The position numbers and the translations under genes were made by a program. Positions 1 to 6,173 of a stretch of 11,769 nt of DNA are shown here, piece after piece. Numbering within the stretch: position 1 is the first letter of the stretch; every line of letters begins with the position of its first letter. Origin of the DNA: an uncultured Clostridia bacterium (GTDB lineage Bacteria; Bacillota; Clostridia; TANB77; CAG-508); NCBI GenBank assembly GCA_934154515.1, contig CAKPGD010000038.1:1-11769 (forward strand), in the 5' to 3' direction. The notes under the pieces are model-generated. The model was not told where the DNA came from, did not search any database, and saw only the letters and a list, made by a program, of their open reading frames with translations.

Positions 1-1236
1 AAGTACTGTTGTATGATCTCTGTTTCCAAAATCTTTTCCTATTTGTGGTAGAGAAAGTTGAGGAACACTTCTACATAAATACATGGCAATTTGTCTAGGA
101 AATACAACGTCATTAGAACGTTTATTACCTACTAAATCTTTAGGATCTATGTTAAAATATTTTGCAACTGTTTCTTGTATGTATGCTGAAGAAATAACTT
201 TATCTTTTGATGTTACAATTTCGTTAATTGCCCATTCAGCCATTTCCATTGTTATAGGACTATTAATTAAAGAAGATCTAGCTATTAATTTATTTAAAGC
301 TCCTTCTAGTTCTCTGATGTTGCTGTCAACTCTAGTTGCAATATTAGATAAAATTTCATCACTAATTATTATATTATCTAATTGTGCCTTTTTTCTAAGA
401 ATTGCAAGACGTGTTTCGTAGTCAGCACTTGAAATATCTGCTATTACTCCCCACTCTAATCTTGAAATTAATCTATCTTCTAACAAATTAATTTCTTTTG
501 GAGGTCTATCGCTAGATATAATAATTTGTTTTCCATTTTCATGTAAAGTATTGAATGTATGAAAAAATTCTTCCTGACTTCTTTCTTTTCCAGCAATAAA
601 TTGAATGTCATCAATTAAGAAAACATCAATATTCCTATATTTATTTCTAAATTGTTCTGTTGTTGAATCTTTAATAGCATTAACTAATTGATTTGTAAAT
701 TTTTCAGAAGTAACATACAAAATATTAGCATTAGGGTTATTTCTTAAAATTTCGTTACCAATGGCATGCATTAAATGTGTTTTGCCTAAACCAACGCCAC
801 CATATAAAAATAATGGATTATATGCTGTAGCTGGGGCTTCTGCAACGGCTAATGCTGCTGCATGAGCAAAACGATTATTGTTTCCAACAACAAAAGAATC
901 AAAAGTGTATTTAGGATTTAGTGTTTCATTAGTGTGTGTTATATTATTAGTACTAAATACTTTTTGATTACTCTCTTTTAATTTATCTTCAGTTGAAACG
1001 ATAGTTACACTACATTCTTTATTTGTTAAAAATTTGAATGTATTTACTAACAAATCGTGGTACTTAGAATCTAAGAAATCCTTGTTAAATGCTGTACGTG
1101 TAACAAGTACTACATTTCCATTATTCATGCTTTCGATTTCTAAGTTTTTAATCCAAGTATCATAAGAAATACTTGTGGTTTCCTCTTTTAGTAATTCTTT
1201 AGCTTTTGTAAGAAGTTCATCTAATTCTTGCTGCAT
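1..1236 (-). CDS. dnaA: Chromosomal replication initiator protein DnaA (C-terminal end cut by window)
   Basis: DnaA is the AAA+ ATPase that binds DnaA boxes at oriC, opens the duplex and recruits the helicase. I translated 412 codons. Domain I lies at about 1-85 (with W28), followed by a short variable linker. The AAA+ core begins near residue 108, with Walker A GGVGLGKTH at 146-154, Walker B LIDD at 207-210, the EDRLISR stretch at 253-259 and the sensor-2 region NIRELEGAL at 306-314. Domain IV carries the DnaA signature, GNRDHTTVL at 404-412, where the window ends; roughly 35-40 residues are missing compared with the usual ~450. Two in-frame ATGs exist, at 1245 and 1236. GGAAGG directly abuts the first but stands 9 nt from the second, so 1236 is preferred. 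The gene is divergent from rpmH and probably autoregulated through the DnaA boxes in its leader. Identity is certain; only the start choice is inferred. Confidence 0.97.
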   Translation of the reverse strand, partial: MQQELDELLTKAKELLKEETTSISYDTWIKNLEIESMNNGNVVLVTRTAFNKDFLDSKYHDLLVNTFKFLTNKECSVTIVSTEDKLKESNQKVFSTNNITHTNETLNPKYTFDSFVVGNNNRFAHAAALAVAEAPATAYNPLFLYGGVGLGKTHLMHAIGNEILRNNPNANILYVTSEKFTNQLVNAIKDSTTEQFRNKYRNIDVFLIDDIQFIAGKERSQEEFFHTFNTLHENGKQIIISSDRPPKEINLLEDRLISRLEWGVIADISSADYETRLAILRKKAQLDNIIISDEILSNIATRVDSNIRELEGALNKLIARSSLINSPITMEMAEWAINEIVTSKDKVISSAYIQETVAKYFNIDPKDLVGNKRSNDVVFPRQIAMYLCRSVPQLSLPQIGKDFGNRDHTTVL

Positions 1237-1272
1237 ATAATTCATCCTTCCATATAAATTAGGAAAATAAAG

Positions 1273-1304
1273 TTATCCACATAATTATACACAACCGTGA
1301 ATAA
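1273..1304. promoter_or_regulatory. Cluster of three DnaA boxes
   Basis: Three sites matching the TTATNCACA consensus lie almost end to end. TTATCCACA is at 1273-1281 and TTATACACA at 1285-1293, both on the plus strand. A one-mismatch TTATTCACG is at 1296-1304 on the minus strand. The gaps are 3 and 2 bp. They sit between the dnaA promoter and the dnaA start, so bound DnaA could both repress dnaA and nucleate an origin complex. The motifs are seen directly; function is inferred from well-studied Firmicutes origins. Confidence 0.85.
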
Positions 1305-1369
1305 CTACGCAAATAATAACTTTACGATTTTTGATATACAAAAAACTTCTTTTTCCCCTATTTTTCTAT

Positions 1370-1398
1370 ATCATATATAAATTATTAAAAATAGTCAA
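1370..1398 (-). promoter_or_regulatory. dnaA promoter (sigma-A type)
   Basis: Read on the minus strand, TTGACT (1398-1393) and TATGAT (1375-1370) are separated by exactly 17 bp, with one mismatch to consensus in each hexamer. The predicted transcript starts near 1363, giving a leader of about 125 nt that includes all three DnaA boxes. The same hexamer pair and spacing recur upstream of parA. Confidence 0.75.
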
Positions 1399-1435
1399 GA
1401 CAAATAAAAAAAATAATTAAATTTAAACGTTTCTA

Positions 1436-1464
1436 TTGACATAACAGATGATTTGATATATAAT
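1436..1464 (+). promoter_or_regulatory. Perfect-consensus sigma-A promoter of the rpmH operon
   Basis: TTGACA (1436-1441) and TATAAT (1459-1464) are separated by 17 bp, with no mismatch to the vegetative sigma-A consensus. The transcript would start around 1471 and have a leader of roughly 95 nt before rpmH. A promoter this strong fits a ribosomal-protein gene, and it probably also drives rnpA, yidD, yidC and jag. Confidence 0.85.
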
Positions 1465-1564
1465 TAAAAAGCTTATTAAGAAATATGTGATTAAAAATCA
1501 TTTATATAAGAAAGAAATCCGTTTACGGTATAAATAAATACAAATTACAGGAGGTGCTAAAAAA

Positions 1565-1699
1565 ATGAAAAGAACTTTTCAACCAAAAAAAAGACAAACA
1601 CAAAAAGAGCATGGTTTTATGAAAAGAATGAAAACTAGAGCAGGAAGAAACGTATTAAAAGCAAGACGTGCAAAAGGAAGAAATAAAATTAGTGCATAA
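1565..1699 (+). CDS. rpmH: Large-subunit ribosomal protein bL34
   Basis: This 44-residue, strongly basic protein begins [10 protein letters not shown] and contains [13 protein letters not shown] followed by a Lys/Arg-rich tail ending KISA. That is the standard bL34 sequence and length. It is a structural component of the 50S subunit that contacts 23S rRNA. GGAGGT lies about 9 nt before the ATG. The gene is first in the operon under a perfect-consensus promoter and divergent from dnaA, the classical arrangement beside bacterial origins. A hairpin follows immediately and may lower read-through into rnpA, which is needed in far smaller amounts. Identity is certain. Confidence 0.98.
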   Translation: MKRTFQPKKRQTQKEHGFMKRMKTRAGRNVLKARRAKGRNKISA

Positions 1700-1704
1700 G
1701 AATT

Positions 1705-1733
1705 GGGCCACGTATAGAAAAAGTATGTGGTCT
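1705..1733 (+). terminator. Hairpin between rpmH and rnpA (attenuator-like)
   Basis: The arms 1705-1714 and 1724-1733 pair over 10 bp, including three G-U pairs, around a 9-nt loop, with a GGCCAC/GTGGTC core. Only an interrupted T-rich run (TTTATTTG) follows, so it is a weak or partial terminator or an RNA-processing/stability element. Its place between an abundant ribosomal protein and RNase P protein suggests expression tuning. Confidence 0.45.
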
Positions 1734-1795
1734 TTATTTGTACAATAATAAGATTAAAACTTCCTTTTAAGAAAAAGTTTGAATGGGAGATTTTA

Positions 1796-2134
1796 ATGAA
1801 AAAGCTTGATACATTGAAAAAAAATTATGAATTTAAAAATGTAATTAATAATGGCAAATTTTATAGAGGTAAATATGTCACTATCTATGTAACCAATAAT
1901 AATGAAGAAAAGAATAAAATAGGAATAGCAATAAGCAAAAAATTAGGAAAAGCTAATAAAAGAAATCGTTTAAAAAGATTAATAAGAGAGAGTTATAGAC
2001 TACAAAAAGATAATTTAAAAAAAGGTCATAATATTATATTTATTTGGAATAAACAAGCAGATATATTAAATAATACTTATAAAAATGTAAGTGAAGATAT
2101 TATTCAATTATTTAATAGAGCAGGTTTATTATAA
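1796..2134 (+). CDS. rnpA: Ribonuclease P protein component
   Basis: This is the small basic protein subunit of RNase P, which assists the catalytic RNA in removing 5' leaders from tRNA precursors. The 112-residue product has the family signature [14 protein letters not shown] (52-65) with the RNR core at 56-58, and an upstream strand-rich region that binds the leader. Length matches the family (about 110-120). A longer reading frame opens at 1727, but its first 23 codons overlap the hairpin after rpmH. The ATG at 1796 has GGGAGA 5 nt upstream and gives the standard N terminus ([13 protein letters not shown]), so it is the better start. The stop codon overlaps the yidD ATG by one base (TAATG), implying coupled translation. 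Confidence 0.95.
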   Translation: MKKLDTLKKNYEFKNVINNGKFYRGKYVTIYVTNNNEEKNKIGIAISKKLGKANKRNRLKRLIRESYRLQKDNLKKGHNIIFIWNKQADILNNTYKNVSEDIIQLFNRAGLL

Positions 2135-2352
2135 TGAAAAAAATATGTATATTTCTTATTAAATTATATAAAAAAACAATTTCACCTATTTTAGAATTTT
2201 TAGGCATTAAATGTAAATATTATCCTAGTTGCTCAGAATATACTAAACAAGCAATAGAAAAATATGGGGTAATAAAAGGATGTTTTTTAGGGTTAAAAAG
2301 AATTTTAAAGTGTAATCCATTTAGCAAAGGTGGATATGACCCTTTAAAATAA
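2134..2352 (+). CDS. yidD: Membrane protein insertion efficiency factor YidD
   Basis: The product is a 72-residue protein of the YidD family, thought to sit at the inner face of the membrane and help YidC-dependent insertion. The visible hallmarks are an amphipathic N-terminal helix (about 1-20), the [10 protein letters not shown] motif with cysteines at 27 and 33, a third cysteine at 60 in ILKCNPF, and the terminal GGYDP (66-70). Length is typical. The start overlaps the rnpA stop, and yidC follows after 18 bp. The rpmH-rnpA-yidD-yidC order is conserved in many bacteria, which supports both the identity and the role. The biochemical mechanism of the family is still poorly defined. Confidence 0.95.
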   Translation: MKKICIFLIKLYKKTISPILEFLGIKCKYYPSCSEYTKQAIEKYGVIKGCFLGLKRILKCNPFSKGGYDPLK

Positions 2353-2370
2353 TTTGAAAGGAAGAATACT

Positions 2371-3273
2371 ATGGGATTTATATCTGAATTATTTGGCTAT
2401 GTTTTAAATGCCTTATATAATTTATTTAATAATTATGGTATTTCAATTATAATTTTTTCAGTATTGCTAAGAATTATATTAATACCAATAACAATAAAAC
2501 AACAAAAAACAATGAAAAAATCTAATAAAATGCAAGAAGAAATGAAGCAAATTCAATTTAAGTATAAAAACGATCCAGAAAAATTAAATCAAGCAACTAT
2601 AGAATTATATAAAAGAGAAAAATTTAGTCCATTTAGTGGTTGTTTAAGTGCTATTTTACAATTAGTAATTATTCTTGCAGTATTTTGGTTGGTAAGTCAA
2701 CCACTTACATATATGAAAAAAGTACAAAATTCTGAATTGTATAATGAATATAAAACTAAAGTAGAAGAAAATTCAACGAAATCATCATATAAAGAAATAG
2801 CTATTATAAATGCAGTTGAAACAGATTATAGAGAAATAACAGAACAATTAAAGAACGAAAATATAGAAAATAGAGAAGAGCTAGAAAATAAAAAAGCTAG
2901 TTTAGAGGAATTAAGACTTAATATGGATTTCTTAGGAATTGATTTAAGTAAGGTTCCAACACAAAGCCTAAATGACTGGAGAGTATATATAATACCAGTA
3001 TTATATGTTATAACATCATTTGTATCTATTAGAATGACAACAAAAATGCAACAATCAAAAGAAAATAAAGAAGAAAAATCTGAAGAATTACAAAGTATGG
3101 AGCAAATGAATAAATCTATGTCATACATGATGCCAATTATGTCTATATCAATAGCTGCTATTGCACCATTAGGACTTGCTTTATACTGGCTTGTAAGTAA
3201 CTTATTAATGATAGTAGAAAGATTAATAATAAATAAAATAATGAGCTCTAAGGAGGAAGAAGAAAATGCCTAA
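2371..3273 (+). CDS. yidC: Membrane protein insertase YidC (Oxa1 family)
   Basis: YidC inserts membrane proteins alone or with Sec. The 300-residue product shows five membrane segments: about 23-42, 92-110, 204-222, 251-268 and 268-286. The first contains the conserved arginine of the hydrophilic groove (R34 in VLLRIILIPI). A charged cytoplasmic hairpin (43-88) links segments 1 and 2, and the last segment carries GLALYWLVSN. There is no lipobox or cleavable signal, unlike Bacillus SpoIIIJ; this shorter N terminus is usual in clostridia. The loop between segments 2 and 3 is unusually long (about 111-203) and rich in Glu/Lys, suggesting a coiled coil. An AAAGGAAG sequence precedes the ATG. The 3' end overlaps jag by 8 bp, consistent with the common yidC-jag pairing. 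Confidence 0.95.
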   Translation: MGFISELFGYVLNALYNLFNNYGISIIIFSVLLRIILIPITIKQQKTMKKSNKMQEEMKQIQFKYKNDPEKLNQATIELYKREKFSPFSGCLSAILQLVIILAVFWLVSQPLTYMKKVQNSELYNEYKTKVEENSTKSSYKEIAIINAVETDYREITEQLKNENIENREELENKKASLEELRLNMDFLGIDLSKVPTQSLNDWRVYIIPVLYVITSFVSIRMTTKMQQSKENKEEKSEELQSMEQMNKSMSYMMPIMSISIAAIAPLGLALYWLVSNLLMIVERLIINKIMSSKEEEENA

Positions 3274-3985
3274 TAGTATTATTTCAGAAGGTAAAACAAC
3301 TGCAGAAGCAGTTGAAAATGGTTTAAAACAACTAAAATTATCTAAAGATAAAGTAGAAATAAAAGTATTAGAAAATGAAAATAAAAAAAGCTTCTTTAGT
3401 ATATTAACACCAAGAGTTGTAAAAGTAGAATTAACAGTAAAAGAAAATATTAATAAAAAAGAAGAAAAAAATAATCACGAAGAAAAAAGAACAACACCAA
3501 ATATTAGTAAAGAATATAATTCTAATATGGAAGAAATAAAAAATGCTAAAAAAGATGTAGAAAAATTTGTTAAAGAGTTTATAAATCAATTTGATAATAA
3601 TATTAAATATGATGTAAAAATAGAAGATAACACAATTGTTATTAATATAAATGGAGAAACTTGTGGAACTTTAATAGGATATAGAGGAGAAACACTAAAT
3701 GCTCTTCAAAACATAGTATCTTCTATAGCTAACAAAAATGTAAAAGAAAGAATAAAAGTAAGTTTAGATATTGAAAATTATAAAGAAAAAAGAGAAAAAA
3801 CATTAGAAGAATTAGCAGAAAAAGTATCTAAAACAGTCTTAAAAACGGGAAAAAATATAACATTAGAGCCAATGAATGCATATGAAAGAAAAATAATACA
3901 TAGCAAATTACAACAAAGTTCTAAAGTAGAAACTTACAGTATAGGTGAGGGAGAAAATAGAAGAGTAGTAATTGCTAAAAAATAA
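3266..3985 (+). CDS. jag: RNA-binding protein Jag/KhpB (Jag_N-KH-R3H)
   Basis: This is a 239-residue cytoplasmic RNA-binding protein. The N-terminal Jag_N domain spans about 1-58. A charged, low-complexity linker follows (about 60-100). Next comes a KH domain whose GxxG loop is GYRG (138-141), then an R3H domain with ERKIIH (207-212) and ending VETYSIGEGENRRVVI. In Gram-positive relatives Jag/KhpB works with KhpA in cell elongation, division and RNA regulation; the link to YidC in this organism is inferred from operon position. The start codon lies inside the end of yidC, with GGAGGAAG just upstream, so translation is probably coupled. Length and domain order match clostridial homologues. Confidence 0.94.
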   Translation: MPNSIISEGKTTAEAVENGLKQLKLSKDKVEIKVLENENKKSFFSILTPRVVKVELTVKENINKKEEKNNHEEKRTTPNISKEYNSNMEEIKNAKKDVEKFVKEFINQFDNNIKYDVKIEDNTIVININGETCGTLIGYRGETLNALQNIVSSIANKNVKERIKVSLDIENYKEKREKTLEELAEKVSKTVLKTGKNITLEPMNAYERKIIHSKLQQSSKVETYSIGEGENRRVVIAKK

Positions 3986-4003
3986 TTAAATAATAAAAAT
4001 CGG

Positions 4004-4076
4004 AAGTCAAAGTGAAGATTTTAATTTAAGTATATATTTTATATATTTATATTAATTCTATTACTTTGACTTTTTT
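4004..4076 (+). terminator. Large-loop inverted repeat plus T-run after jag
   Basis: AAGTCAAAGT (4004-4013) and ACTTTGACTT (4063-4072) are perfect complements, and six T residues (4071-4076) close the right arm. The 49-nt loop is A/T-rich and can itself fold weakly. This is compatible with a rho-independent terminator ending the rpmH-jag operon, but the large loop is unusual and some transcription may pass into mnmE, which begins 20 bp later. No clear separate promoter for mnmE was found. Confidence 0.5.
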
Positions 4077-4096
4077 GTATAAGAAAAGGAGGAAAA

Positions 4097-5470
4097 ATGG
4101 AAACAATATCAACGGCAACAGGTAATGGCGGAATTGGAATAATTAGAATGAGCGGAAAAAATTGCTTTGAAATATTAGAAAAAATATTTATAAATAATAA
4201 AAAAGAAAAATTAAATATAGAGAAAATTAAAGGATATACAATTCAATATGGCTATATAATTGACAGTGAAAGTAATGAAATAATAGATGAAGTATTAGTT
4301 TCATTTTTCAAAAATCCAAAAAGCTACACTAGAGAAAATATGTGTGAAATTAATTCGCATGGAGGAATGATAGTAGAGAAAAGAATATTAGAACAATGTT
4401 TAAAAAATGGTGCAAACCTTGCGGAACCAGGAGAATTCACTAAAAGAGCATTTTTAAATGGAAGAATAGATTTATCACAAGCTGAGTCTATTATTGACAT
4501 TATTAATAGTAAAACAGAAAAGGAAGCAAAAGCTTCAGTAAATCAATTACAAGGATTTTTATCAGAAAATATAACAAAAATAAGACATGAATTGCTAGAT
4601 ATAATGGCAGATATAGAGGCTTCTATTGATTATCCTGAATACGATATAGAAGAAGTTACAAATATGAAAGCTATACATACTTTAAGTACAGTTAAAAATC
4701 AATTAAAAGAGCTAGAAAGTAGCTTTAATAGTGGTAAAATTTTAAAAGAAGGAATAAAAACTGCAATTATAGGAAGACCAAATGCAGGAAAATCTTCTTT
4801 ATTAAACACAATATTAAAAGAGGAAAGAGCAATAGTAAGTGATATAGAAGGAACTACTAGGGATACAATAGAAGAGTTTGTTACTATAAAAGGAATTCCA
4901 TTAAAAATAATAGATACAGCAGGAATAAGAAATACAAATGATAAAATAGAGGAAATAGGTGTTGAAAAAGCCTTAAAAGTAGCTAATGATGCAGATTTAA
5001 TATTAGCAATATTTGATAATACTAAAGAATTAAATGAAGAAGATTTAAAAATATTAGAATTAATAAAAAATAAAAATGCAATTATATTATTAAATAAAAT
5101 AGATATTAAAGATAATTGTTTAGAAAATAAAAAAGAAATTAAAGATACTAATAAAAAAATAATAAAAATATCTGCAAAAAATAGAAATGGAATAGAAGAA
5201 TTATATAAAGAAATAGAGAAAATGTTTAATATTAAAGAAATTGACATAGATAATGGAACATTAATAACTAATGTTAGACACAAAAATCAAATAACAAGTG
5301 CAATAAAAAGCATGGAAGAGGCAATAAATGCGATTAATTTAAACTTGCCAATAGATATTATTTCTATTTCAATAAAACAAACTTTAGAAGATTTAGGAAA
5401 AATAACAGGTGAAAATGTAACTGAAGATATTATTAATGAAATTTTTTCTAAATTTTGTTTAGGAAAATAA
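4097..5470 (+). CDS. mnmE: tRNA-modification GTPase MnmE
   Basis: MnmE, with MnmG, installs the (carboxymethyl)aminomethyl group at C5 of wobble uridine 34 in certain tRNAs. The 457-residue product has the N-terminal formyl-THF-binding domain (about 1-115, with NGGIGIIRMSG), a helical region, and an inserted G domain: GRPNAGKS (226-233), TTRD (253-256), DTAG (273-276) and NKID (333-336). It ends in FCLGK, with the essential Cys at 454. The N terminus is a few residues shorter than usual: it begins METISTATG where most relatives have an extra short strand. No upstream start in frame is available before a stop at 4067, and GGAGG lies only 4 nt before the ATG. The partner gene mnmG is about 700 bp downstream rather than adjacent. 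Confidence 0.97.
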   Translation: METISTATGNGGIGIIRMSGKNCFEILEKIFINNKKEKLNIEKIKGYTIQYGYIIDSESNEIIDEVLVSFFKNPKSYTRENMCEINSHGGMIVEKRILEQCLKNGANLAEPGEFTKRAFLNGRIDLSQAESIIDIINSKTEKEAKASVNQLQGFLSENITKIRHELLDIMADIEASIDYPEYDIEEVTNMKAIHTLSTVKNQLKELESSFNSGKILKEGIKTAIIGRPNAGKSSLLNTILKEERAIVSDIEGTTRDTIEEFVTIKGIPLKIIDTAGIRNTNDKIEEIGVEKALKVANDADLILAIFDNTKELNEEDLKILELIKNKNAIILLNKIDIKDNCLENKKEIKDTNKKIIKISAKNRNGIEELYKEIEKMFNIKEIDIDNGTLITNVRHKNQITSAIKSMEEAINAINLNLPIDIISISIKQTLEDLGKITGENVTEDIINEIFSKFCLGK

Positions 5471-5757
5471 AATCGAAAGAAATAAAAAATTAAATTAGAA
5501 ATTAAAATTAAAAACAAAATAAAAAAATTAAAATTTAAAAATTTAAATTAAGATAAAAAATAAAAAGTTAAAATTAAGATAAAGAATTAAAATTAAAAAA
5601 TAGAAATTAAAATATAAAAATAGATAATTAAAAATTACAAATAGAATTTTTATAAAAATAAATATATAAAAAATAAACAGAAAAAATATAAAAACAAGTC
5701 TAAATTTAATCACGAAAATCAAAAATAAAAAGATTTCATAATAAATGCGATTAATTT
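5323..5757 (+). repeat. 18-bp exact direct repeat, mnmE 3' end and downstream gap
   Basis: AATAAATGCGATTAATTT occurs at 5323-5340 inside mnmE and again at 5740-5757 in the noncoding gap, 417 bp apart. Surrounding bases show patchy further similarity. It could be chance in AT-rich DNA, but the central TGCG makes that less likely; a decayed partial duplication of the mnmE end is one explanation. Confidence 0.5.
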
Positions 5758-5799
5758 TATATTTAAACATAAAAAAGTGGCTTATTTTTGATTTTCGTG
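5711..5799. repeat. Perfect 18-bp inverted repeat with 53-nt spacer
   Basis: CACGAAAATCAAAAATAA (5711-5728) is the exact reverse complement of 5782-5799. No T-run follows, so it is not an ordinary terminator. It could extrude as a cruciform, form a long RNA hairpin, bind a dimeric protein at each arm, or be the ends of a small vanished element. The flanks resemble each other (AAATTT on both sides) but do not form a clean target duplication. Confidence 0.7.
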
Positions 5800-5857
5800 G
5801 AAATTTTATAAAAAATAATGAATTTTTATAAATACAAAATTCTAAATATAAATTAAT

Positions 5858-5866
5858 TGTGAATAA
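5858..5866 (-). promoter_or_regulatory. DnaA box upstream of mnmG (first)
   Basis: The minus strand reads TTATTCACA, an exact match to the TTATNCACA consensus. It lies to the right of the A-rich tract and about 80 bp from a second box in the same orientation. Confidence 0.6.
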
Positions 5867-5944
5867 AAATTAGGTAAAAAAATAAATTAAAAAGTAGTAT
5901 AAAAAATACAAGTAGTAAATTTGTAAAAAACAATGTTTATAATA

Positions 5945-5953
5945 TGTGGATAA
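5945..5953 (-). promoter_or_regulatory. DnaA box upstream of mnmG (second)
   Basis: The minus strand reads TTATCCACA, the strongest classical DnaA box sequence and identical to the first box beside dnaA. Together with the box at 5858 it marks this gap as a possible second DnaA-binding region, either titrating DnaA or controlling mnmG. Confidence 0.7.
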
Positions 5954-5987
5954 CTTAATAGCAAAATTAACGAATACAAATTTTACA

Positions 5988-6004
5988 TTCGACAAAATTC
6001 GACA
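5988..6004 (-). promoter_or_regulatory. Tandem Spo0A-type (0A) boxes
   Basis: TTCGACA occurs at 5988-5994 and again at 5998-6004 within a tandem 10-bp repeat (5987-6006). On the minus strand each reads TGTCGAA, the core 0A box bound by the sporulation regulator Spo0A. Two boxes in the same orientation exactly one helical turn apart is the known arrangement for a Spo0A dimer. They lie 35 bp from a perfect DnaA box and about 50 bp upstream of a TATAAT. The motif is seen directly; binding is inferred. Confidence 0.6.
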
Positions 6005-6052
6005 AAATGAAAAATGCAAAATAAAAACACACTAAAATAAGTACATATGAGA

Positions 6053-6058
6053 TATAAT
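6053..6058 (+). promoter_or_regulatory. Possible -10 element of the mnmG promoter
   Basis: A perfect TATAAT lies 115 bp upstream of the mnmG start, but no recognisable -35 hexamer occurs 16-18 bp before it. That would fit a promoter needing an activator, perhaps at the 0A boxes at 5988-6004. In AT-rich DNA a lone TATAAT also arises by chance, so this is tentative. Confidence 0.35.
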
Positions 6059-6173
6059 TTGTCAAAAAGGTTTAGCAAACATTTTAGATTTGTTTCATAA
6101 TTTACAAATAAAAATGTTTCACAAAAATAAAAAAATATTAAAATTGAAATAGATAGAGAGGAAGAAATAAAAA

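Larger units (their letters stand above)
1246..1435. other. Candidate oriC segment (dnaA-rpmH intergenic region)
   Basis: This gene-free stretch lies where transcription switches strand, as expected at a bidirectional origin. It contains the DnaA box cluster at one end, then mostly A/T sequence (about 1305-1435) that could serve as an unwinding element, together with the dnaA promoter. In Bacillus-type origins a second box cluster lies on the far side of dnaA, which is outside this window, so this may be only half of a bipartite oriC. I could not identify a convincing DnaA-trio array next to the boxes. Confidence 0.6.
5471..6173. other. Long noncoding A-rich gap between mnmE and mnmG
   Basis: No credible gene lies in this 703-bp stretch. 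From 5471 to about 5710 the plus strand is nearly all A and T, with A strongly predominating. Short words such as AATTAAAATT recur, and AAATTAAGATAAA appears twice (5545-5557, 5571-5583). Such DNA is likely bent and easily melted. Further right are an 18-bp inverted repeat, two DnaA boxes, two Spo0A-type boxes and a TATAAT. mnmE and mnmG are often adjacent, so a gap of this size with this content is unexpected and looks regulatory or origin-linked. Confidence 0.7.

Noticed and set aside
83..421. A 112-codon plus-strand frame at the left end.
   Set aside because: It is antisense to dnaA, whose product is unmistakable on the other strand.
1305..1345. Possible DnaA-trio repeats next to the DnaA boxes.
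   Set aside because: Only scattered CTA/CTT or TAA triplets are visible, without the regular array expected.
1486..1528. Small palindromes in the rpmH leader (TGATT-AAA-AATCA and CCGTTTACGG).
   Set aside because: Stems of only 4-5 bp; no match to a known leader or riboswitch.
1727..1795. N-terminal extension of rnpA by 23 codons.
   Set aside because: It overlaps the post-rpmH hairpin, has no ribosome binding site and is not part of the RnpA family.
4699..5283. A 194-codon minus-strand frame inside mnmE.
   Set aside because: Antisense shadow of a conserved GTPase gene; hydrophobic low-complexity product.
5543..5770. A 75-codon minus-strand frame opposite the A-rich gap.
   Set aside because: Its product is almost only Phe, Ile, Leu, Tyr and Lys, exactly what A-rich DNA gives when read backwards; no convincing start site.
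6091..6130. TGTTTCAT (6091-6098) and TGTTTCAC (6115-6122) resemble the left half of a parS site (TGTTTCACGTGAAACA).
   Set aside because: The right half-palindrome is absent in both; they are followed by A/T-rich sequence. Not enough to call parS.
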